Positions 14,218 through 19,102 of a stretch of 19,102 nt of DNA are shown one piece after another (within the stretch, counting starts at the first letter, position 1; each line of letters opens with the position of its first letter). This DNA comes from JANQKX01 sp039028695 (GTDB lineage Bacteria > Pseudomonadota > Alphaproteobacteria > Kiloniellales > Kiloniellaceae), in assembly GCA_039028695.1 (NCBI GenBank), contig JBCCHN010000100.1, positions 1 through 19,102 on the forward strand, in the 5' to 3' direction. The position numbers were made by a program, and so were the translations under genes. The notes below the pieces were generated by a model. It had not been told where the DNA came from. It saw only the letters and a program-made list of their open reading frames with translations, and searched no databases.

Positions 14218-14949
14218 ATGATAGAGGAATGCACTATTTCGAGCGATCCAAAAGGCCGTTGCGTTTCGGTGGTCATTCCCACGTTGAATTCCGCCGATCG
14301 ATTGCCGGCCACCTTATCCAGTCTAGCCTCGGCGCGCGCCTCGGGTCTGGTCGGCCAGGTTATCGTCAGCGATGGCGGGTCGAGCGATGAAACCTGTGCA
14401 GTGGCGCACAAGGGCGGCGCCCAGGTCGTTCAGGTACCCCAGGGTAGAGGCCAGCAATTAGCGGCAGGCGCGAATCACACGGCACATTCCTGGCTGTTAT
14501 TCCTGCATGACGATAGTCGCCTTGAGGATGGCTGGCAGGAGGAGGTGGGTTTTTTCATAGGCGAGACCCACGGCTATGACGGCAAGAACCAGGCCGCGGT
14601 CTTTTCCTTTGCTTTGGACGATCCGGACCCCAGGGCGCGTCGGGTCGAAAGGCTGGCCCGTTGGAGGGGTGAAAGGTTGGCCTTGCCGTATGGGGATCAG
14701 GGCTTGCTCATTGAGCGGTGCTTTTACGACCAGATCGGCGGCTTTCGGCCGATCACCTTGATGGAAGATGTGGACATAGTCCGGCGCATCGGGCGTCACC
14801 GAATCACTCAGCTTAGAAGCAAGGTTTTTACCTCCTCGGTCCGTTATCGCAAAGACGGCTGGTGGGCACGCCCCGTCCGCAACCTCACTGTCTTGGCGCT
14901 TTATTTCTTGGGCATGCCACAGCGGGTTTTAACCCGCTTGTATGGCTAG
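14218..14949 (+). CDS. TIGR04283-type family 2 glycosyltransferase
   Basis: This is a GT-A fold glycosyltransferase (243 residues from this ATG). The marks are VVIPTLN (18-24), the nucleotide-binding SDGGSSDET (51-59), LHDD (97-100, where the family often has LHAD), GDQGLL (159-164), GGFRPITLMEDVDIVRR (174-190) and a C-terminal hydrophobic segment (223-232). The frame stays open upstream to a TTG at 14149 and an ATG at 14182. I chose 14218 because family members usually start shortly before VVIPTLN and because a TTGATG-N16-TATGTT pair ends just upstream (14179-14206). The ribosome binding site is weak for every choice. The family name refers to arsenosugar clusters, but the sugar acceptor here is unknown. 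The next gene follows after 15 nt. Confidence 0.85.
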   Translation: MIEECTISSDPKGRCVSVVIPTLNSADRLPATLSSLASARASGLVGQVIVSDGGSSDETCAVAHKGGAQVVQVPQGRGQQLAAGANHTAHSWLLFLHDDSRLEDGWQEEVGFFIGETHGYDGKNQAAVFSFALDDPDPRARRVERLARWRGERLALPYGDQGLLIERCFYDQIGGFRPITLMEDVDIVRRIGRHRITQLRSKVFTSSVRYRKDGWWARPVRNLTVLALYFLGMPQRVLTRLYG

Positions 14950-14964
14950 GAAGACCAGGGTCCC

Positions 14965-15558
14965 ATGGAAAACCATTTGGTGATCATGGCCCGCGCCCCC
15001 CGTTTGGGAATGGGAAAACGGCGTCTCGCACGAGACATTGGCGCCTTGGCGGCCCATAAGTTTTATGTGCGCTCAACGGGAGGGCTGTTACGGCGATTGG
15101 GCGAGTGCCCTAAATGGCGTCTTTGGTTGGCGGTAACACCGGATAAGGCCGCTCGGTCCAAATCCGGTCTGTGGGATTTTCGCGGGCGGACCATTGCCCA
15201 GGGCCAGGGGGATTTAGGCGACCGGATGGGGCGGCTTTTTAAGATCTTGCCACCGGGACCGGCGGTCATCATTGGCTCTGATTTGCCGGACATAAAGTCT
15301 GCCCAGATCGTTGCGGCTTTTCGGACGCTCGGCCATCGGGATTGGGTCATGGGCCCAGCTTTGGATGGCGGCTATTGGCTAATCGGTGCCAGGCGTCGGC
15401 CGTCCCTGCGACTTCCCTTTGCTCAAGTGCGATGGTCAAGCGCGCATACCCTGGCAGACACACTCGTTGGAATGGGAGGGCAGACGGTGGGTTATCTCGA
15501 AACCTTGGACGATGTGGATGACGGGGCGTCTTGGCGCAGGTGGCGGGATCGCCGCTAA
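14965..15558 (+). CDS. TIGR04282/DUF2064 glycosyltransferase-like (nucleotidyltransferase-fold) protein
   Basis: This 197-residue protein carries the family marks APRLGMGKRRLAR (11-23), QGDLGDRM (81-88), GSDLPDI (104-110) and GPALDGGYWLIG (130-141), ending with LETLDDVDD. This is the DUF2064 fold, related to CofC/MobA-like nucleotidyltransferases and called TIGR04282 where it pairs with TIGR04283. It probably activates or transfers a sugar or nucleotide together with the preceding glycosyltransferase, from which it is separated by only 15 nt. The actual substrate is unknown. AGGAAG lies about 11 nt before the ATG. Its stop codon overlaps that of the convergent moaB. Confidence 0.85.
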   Translation: MENHLVIMARAPRLGMGKRRLARDIGALAAHKFYVRSTGGLLRRLGECPKWRLWLAVTPDKAARSKSGLWDFRGRTIAQGQGDLGDRMGRLFKILPPGPAVIIGSDLPDIKSAQIVAAFRTLGHRDWVMGPALDGGYWLIGARRRPSLRLPFAQVRWSSAHTLADTLVGMGGQTVGYLETLDDVDDGASWRRWRDRR

Positions 15559-16097
15559 GCTTTGGCCAAATGCTCATTCAGTCGGGGTATCAGTTCCACC
15601 AGGTTGCAGGGCCGGTGACGTGAATCCAGTTGGAAACGGAGGATCTCCATCCAACCGTCCTTGCAGGCGGAGGGAGAGCCGGGCAGGGCAAAGAGGTAAG
15701 TGCCGTTCGCAACGCCGCCGATGGCCCGGCTTTGCATGGTCGAGGTGCCGACTTTTTGAAAACTCACCCAGCGGAAAAGTTCGCCAAACCCCTCAATCTC
15801 CTTTTCCATGACCGACTTTAAGGCTTCCGGCGTGATGTCCCGACCCGTGACGCCTGTTCCGCCGGAGGTGATTACCACATCCACTTCTTCAGCGTCGATC
15901 TGGTCGGTAAGGGCCGCAATGATGGCGTCCTTGTCGTCCTTGACGATTTGTCGCGAGGCCACGGAGTGCCCGTCGGCCTTGATCATCTCCTCTAACCGGT
16001 CACCGGATTTGTCGTCTTCCAGCGTCCGCGTGTCCGAGACGGTAATGAGCGCAATATTGACCGGAATAAAGGCAAGAGTGTCATCGTTACGGGCCAT
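15555..16097 (-). CDS. moaB: Molybdenum cofactor biosynthesis protein B
   Basis: This 180-residue MoaB/MogA-fold protein has the molybdopterin-binding motif TSGGTGVTGRD (77-87), the strand NIALITVSDTR near the N-terminus and LPGSPSACKDGW (138-149). MoaB-type proteins adenylylate molybdopterin, or assist that step, before metal insertion. The frame extends to a TTG at 16115, but the ATG at 16097 gives the usual family length and has GAGG upstream, so I start there. It lies 50 nt downstream of the lytic transglycosylase gene on the same strand and may be cotranscribed. No other moa or moe genes are in the window. Confidence 0.93.
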   Translation of the reverse strand: MARNDDTLAFIPVNIALITVSDTRTLEDDKSGDRLEEMIKADGHSVASRQIVKDDKDAIIAALTDQIDAEEVDVVITSGGTGVTGRDITPEALKSVMEKEIEGFGELFRWVSFQKVGTSTMQSRAIGGVANGTYLFALPGSPSACKDGWMEILRFQLDSRHRPCNLVELIPRLNEHLAKA

Positions 16098-16147
16098 GGC
16101 AATGTCAATCCTCAACTGGATGTGAAGTTGGACGGCTTGCCTTGGCC

Positions 16148-18127
16148 CTAATCGGATTCCTTTTGTGCTACCTCGGGCCGCAGGACGCCGTCAAGGCGAA
16201 CGTACCTTGGCCATTTGCCCGCCGCAATGCTGTCGAGCGAGGGTGCCGGCTGATCAAGGCGCAAACGGTATATCCAAAGGTTCGCCAGTACCCGCTCGAT
16301 AAACAAACGCGTCTCGCGGGAGGGAAGGGACTCAATGAAAAGCAAGGGGTCGTCGTCGCTGACGTTTACGTGCCGTTCCCACTTGCCGAGATTTCCCGGC
16401 CCCCCATTGTAGGCCGTTGCCAGGCGGAAGAGGTCGCCGTCGATGTGGTCCATGTTCAAGAGGTAATTCACGTACCGCTGGCCGAGCTCCATATTGAGCC
16501 TAGGGTCATATAGTTCGTCCCGACGCTTTCCGGTATAGCGGGATGTGCGAGAGATATAGGTCGCAGTGCGGGGCATCAATTGCATGAGACCTCGGGCTCC
16601 GTCCACACTCTTGGCTTTGATGTTGAACTTCGATTCCTGCCGCATCAAGGCGAAGATGAGTGCACGGTCCACCTTGAATCCGCTTTGTGGCCTCCAAGGG
16701 GGCAGGGGATAGAGAGCCATGTCCAGATCATTGCCAAAGCCTTGCCCGTTAGCCTGAGCGGCCATTTGCTCTGATATTTTCGGGCGGGCCGCCCGCCCGC
16801 CATAATGCAGCCGACTGCCTAGTTTATAGGCCAGGGACGGCATGCGGGCCTGATTGGCCAGGGTCAAAAGGGCCTGGGCGGCTTGCGGTTCATCCCATTG
16901 GCTAAAGCGCATCAGTTCTTGTTCGGCGCGCGTGCGCTGACCGACCTGCAACAAGGCAAGTGCGCGTGCGCCCACGGGTGAGGATTCAAGGCGGGCAACC
17001 ATGGCCTCGTCCAATTCACGGGCGTCGAAATTCAAATTTGGAGGGACGCCAAGAGCCCTTGCCGCGAGCAGACCATAGAATGTCCTGGGATGTTCCGCCG
17101 CCAGGGTCAACCAACGACTCATAGCGCCGGGGTTTTTTAGTTTTAGGTGCGCCCTGGCGGCCCAGTAGGCCCCCGATGTGGCGATCCAGTCACTGGCGTT
17201 CTCTGAAAGAGCTAAGGCCTCGAATTGCTTGGCTGCGCTTTCGACCTTGCCCAGGCGCCAAGCGGCCAAACCTGCGATCCAGGGTGCTTCCGGGATAAAT
17301 TGGCCTGAGCGATTAGAAGCCATACGGGCAAGGTCATAGGCCCTTTGACTGTCGCCGTAGTAAAACCAGGCAGCGGCCACTTTGGTATAACCCTCGTCGA
17401 TCTCTACCTGGTCGAAGAGGTGTCGCACCTCCGGCGTTTTCAAAAGGCGCTCCGTCGCGGAAAGATAGGTCCGCAGCACGTTCCTGCGTATCTGCCGCTT
17501 TATCTGAGCCACTCGGCGACGTTCGGCAGCGGTGCGGCTCTTGTCGGACTTGTAATTATATCCCGTCGGGCCGGAACCCGAAATGACCCGTGCAGGCACC
17601 TCCGGTTTCTTGGGGTGGCGATAGTTGGCAGGGCGCCGTTTGACGGCCAGACGATAAATCCTCGTCGCGTCGGGATGGTCGGCATAGTCGTCCAACCAAA
17701 AGAGTAATTCTTTGTACCGGGATCGATAGGCGGTGGGATGCATGTAGCGCTGCTCAAGCACGTGACCCATGAGGCGTCGGTCGTCGAGTTTTTCGATGAG
17801 TTGGTCCGCGTCCTTCCAGCGCCCCTCCGACTGCAGAGCAAAGATCCGTCGATACAATTCTTCGTCCTGATCACCCAGGACATGCGCCGGGTTTTTAGAA
17901 CTAGGCTGCGTGGGTTGCTCGGTGCCTTGGGGCACAACGGCAGTGATTGTCGCTGCATCGCCCTGCCTCGATCCCGCGGGGGGCGAGCCGGGTACGCTGG
18001 GATTTGCCGCCGCTCCCGAGATGGTGAGAAGCAGGAGGGCTGCGCCTGCAGCCAGACCCGTAACCAGACCCTCGCGAAGGGTCGCGATAGAATATCTTGG
18101 CCGTTGGCGCGACCGGATGATCAACAA
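16148..18127 (-). CDS. Soluble lytic murein transglycosylase (Slt70-like)
   Basis: This 659-residue periplasmic enzyme cleaves the MurNAc-GlcNAc bond of peptidoglycan to form 1,6-anhydro-MurNAc. An N-terminal signal segment (hydrophobic 21-40, cleavage near Ala-Ala-Asn at about 41) is followed by a low-complexity linker, a helical superhelix (about 85-465) and the C-terminal SLT domain (about 480-605). The catalytic residue is Glu498 in LMRQESKFN; ARGLMQLMP (511-519) and TAYNGGPGN (571-579) complete the site. The start is TTG at 18127 (a second TTG follows at once); GAGGGG lies 6 nt upstream, and no ATG occurs in frame before residue 120. That Shine-Dalgarno lies in one arm of a perfect inverted repeat. 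Confidence 0.94.
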   Translation of the reverse strand: MLIIRSRQRPRYSIATLREGLVTGLAAGAALLLLTISGAAANPSVPGSPPAGSRQGDAATITAVVPQGTEQPTQPSSKNPAHVLGDQDEELYRRIFALQSEGRWKDADQLIEKLDDRRLMGHVLEQRYMHPTAYRSRYKELLFWLDDYADHPDATRIYRLAVKRRPANYRHPKKPEVPARVISGSGPTGYNYKSDKSRTAAERRRVAQIKRQIRRNVLRTYLSATERLLKTPEVRHLFDQVEIDEGYTKVAAAWFYYGDSQRAYDLARMASNRSGQFIPEAPWIAGLAAWRLGKVESAAKQFEALALSENASDWIATSGAYWAARAHLKLKNPGAMSRWLTLAAEHPRTFYGLLAARALGVPPNLNFDARELDEAMVARLESSPVGARALALLQVGQRTRAEQELMRFSQWDEPQAAQALLTLANQARMPSLAYKLGSRLHYGGRAARPKISEQMAAQANGQGFGNDLDMALYPLPPWRPQSGFKVDRALIFALMRQESKFNIKAKSVDGARGLMQLMPRTATYISRTSRYTGKRRDELYDPRLNMELGQRYVNYLLNMDHIDGDLFRLATAYNGGPGNLGKWERHVNVSDDDPLLFIESLPSRETRLFIERVLANLWIYRLRLDQPAPSLDSIAAGKWPRYVRLDGVLRPEVAQKESD

Positions 18128-18131
18128 CGCT

Positions 18132-18195
18132 AGCCCCTCGCTACCTTTAAGCTTTTATCTACCAAAAAACCCATCTCAACCAAAAGCGAGGGGCT
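18132..18195 (-). promoter_or_regulatory. Leader element: 11-bp stem covering the transglycosylase Shine-Dalgarno
   Basis: AGCCCCTCGCT (minus strand 18195-18185) and AGCGAGGGGCT (18142-18132) are perfectly complementary across 42 nt. The second arm contains the GAGGGG ribosome binding site of the gene that starts at 18127. Just upstream a smaller hairpin, GGCGGC-AAAATA-GCTGCC (18218-18201), could form. If both arms are transcribed, translation would be shut unless the stem opens. Confidence 0.5.
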
Positions 18196-18239
18196 TAATT
18201 GGCAGCTATTTTGCCGCCACACCCTTGAGAAAACCGTTA

Positions 18240-18267
18240 ATATTATCTTGCATGCAAGCATTTCCAA
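18240..18267 (-). promoter_or_regulatory. Putative promoter of the lytic transglycosylase with a palindrome in its spacer
   Basis: On the minus strand TTGGAA (18267-18262) and TAATAT (18245-18240) are 16 bp apart. The perfect 12-bp palindrome CTTGCATGCAAG (18247-18258) fills most of the spacer. The predicted leader is about 105 nt, long enough to include both arms of the stem at 18132-18195. Confidence 0.4.
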
Positions 18268-18283
18268 TCGTTGCCGTTCCAGG

Positions 18284-18323
18284 GAAAAATCGACCGGGAA
18301 GGGCACCTTTTGGGCGATTTTTC
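18284..18323. terminator. Possible bidirectional terminator after the uracil-DNA glycosylase gene
   Basis: GAAAAATCG (18284-18292) and CGATTTTTC (18315-18323) form a perfect 9-bp inverted repeat with a 22-nt spacer, giving an A5 before and a T5 in the closing arm on either strand. It lies about 73 nt past the glycosylase stop and just before the transglycosylase promoter. The stem is AT-rich, so efficiency is uncertain. Confidence 0.4.
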
Positions 18324-18395
18324 GGTTTTCCTGCTAAGAGGTGCAAAGTTCGACTTGAACCGAGGTCATCCTTGCCCGTGGCCCTCGCTTCAAAA

Positions 18396-19102
18396 TTAGG
18401 AGGGTTCTTTGTCCAATGCTTCCCTTACAAGAAGCATGTCCCGCCAGGCGGCCCGCTTTTGCGCGGGCTGACGCAACAGGTAGGCGGGGTGCAGCATGGG
18501 TAATGCTGGGATGGTGCGCTCACCGTCCGGCATGTGGTAGTCTGCCCATTTTCCGCGCAAGCGCAGGATCCCAGTCGTGGTCCCCAACAAAGTCTTGGCC
18601 GAGGTGCCCCCAACCAGCAATAAATGGCTGGGCTGGATCAGCTCAATTTGCCGTTCGATAAAGGGCAGGCAACTGGCGATCTCGGCCGGCGTGGGGGTCC
18701 GATTGCCCGGCGGGCGCCAGAACAGAAGATTGGTAATGTAGACGCTGTCACGAGACAGATTGATCGTGGCGAGCATCCGGTCCAAGAGCTGCCCGGCCCG
18801 ACCGACAAAGGGTTTGCCTTTGCGATCCTCCTCCCCACCGGGGGCTTCGCCGATTAGCATGATCTTTGATTGAGGATTGCCGTCCGAGAAACACAAGTTC
18901 ATCGCCGTCGCTTTTAAGGGGCAGCCGTCAAAACTGGCCAAGGCCTTTTCCAGGTCCGCCAGGGTCGCGGCGGACTTGGCGAGCTCACGGGCGGTTAAGG
19001 CCGCCTCAGCGTCCGATCCCTGGGGAATGATAGAGCGGGGAGCCGACCCTTGATCCCCGTTAGCCAAGACTTTGGATTTGCTTGAGGCAGGCCTTTTATT
19101 CG
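18396..19102 (-). CDS. Uracil-DNA glycosylase, family 4-like, N-terminus cut by the window edge
   Basis: This enzyme excises uracil from DNA. The active-site motif GEAPGGEEDRKGKPFVGRAG is near residues 73-92, counting from a TTG at 19067, followed by NLLFWRPPGNRTPTPAE (113-129) and the minor-groove motif LPMLHPAYLLR (189-199). The frame remains open to the right edge and related alphaproteobacterial proteins have a longer N-terminus, so the true start is probably outside the window; the TTG is only the first visible start. Classical family 4 enzymes hold a [4Fe-4S] cluster with four cysteines. Here only Cys49, Cys59 and Cys133 are present, and the usual CxxC is CPLK. It is not UdgX, whose KRRIH insert is missing. 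Confidence 0.9.
   Translation of the reverse strand, partial: NKRPASSKSKVLANGDQGSAPRSIIPQGSDAEAALTARELAKSAATLADLEKALASFDGCPLKATAMNLCFSDGNPQSKIMLIGEAPGGEEDRKGKPFVGRAGQLLDRMLATINLSRDSVYITNLLFWRPPGNRTPTPAEIASCLPFIERQIELIQPSHLLLVGGTSAKTLLGTTTGILRLRGKWADYHMPDGERTIPALPMLHPAYLLRQPAQKRAAWRDMLLVREALDKEPS

Noticed and set aside
18396..19067. UdgX assignment for the uracil-DNA glycosylase
   Set aside because: UdgX has a KRRIH-containing insert before the last motif; here the segment around LPMLHPAYLLR lacks it.
1..19102. CRISPR arrays, insertion sequences, prophage or toxin-antitoxin genes
   Set aside because: No regularly spaced repeats, transposase, integrase or small paired genes were seen on either strand; the content is core chromosomal genes.

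Overview
The window looks like a chromosomal core region of an alphaproteobacterium, most likely of Rhodospirillales type. Four points support this. The F0 ATP synthase operon is separate from F1 and carries two b-type subunits (b and b') in the order atpI-atpB-atpE-b'-b. A CcrM-type GANTC adenine methyltransferase is present. The divergent pair mutY / dciA-dsbA-smc has the layout I know from this class. The uracil-DNA glycosylase is the family-4-like alphaproteobacterial form. Coding density is high. I see no insertion sequence, prophage, CRISPR array or other sign of recent gene transfer.

Layout, left to right. Position 2-78 (minus) is a complete tRNA-Arg(ACG). Positions 79-662 hold no convincing gene but several perfect hairpins. 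Positions 663-3190 (minus) are the F0 operon, read from a well-formed promoter at 3281-3309. Positions 3407-8327 (minus) are dciA, a periplasmic DsbA-like thiol oxidoreductase and smc. mutY (8429-9517, plus) diverges from dciA and converges on ccrM (9551-10639, minus). Upstream of ccrM on the same strand are rnhB and a CPA2-type cation/proton antiporter whose stop directly abuts the rnhB start. A PA0069-type radical SAM protein (12998-14095, minus) diverges from two adjacent genes on the plus strand, a TIGR04283-type glycosyltransferase and a TIGR04282/DUF2064 protein. Their end overlaps by stop codons the convergent moaB (minus). A lytic transglycosylase (16148-18127, minus) lies upstream of moaB. 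The window closes with a uracil-DNA glycosylase whose N-terminus runs off the right edge.

Functional themes. Many genes concern chromosome maintenance: helicase loading (dciA), condensation (smc), base excision (mutY, UDG), R-loop and ribonucleotide removal (rnhB), cell-cycle methylation (ccrM) and perhaps photoproduct-type repair (the radical SAM protein, which ends in a beta-clamp-like QLQLF tail). The rest are energy (F0), ion homeostasis, cell wall turnover and molybdenum cofactor.

I found no clearly new multi-gene system. The best leads are regulatory. A leader ahead of the lytic transglycosylase has a perfect 11-bp stem that would bury its Shine-Dalgarno, and its putative promoter has a 12-bp palindrome in the spacer. 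Three GANTC sites lie within 39 bp upstream of ccrM, and one lies inside the ATP synthase promoter. Tandem perfect hairpins sit on the dsbA stop codon, with the stop triplet in the loop. All structures were found by eye; no folding or database search was run.
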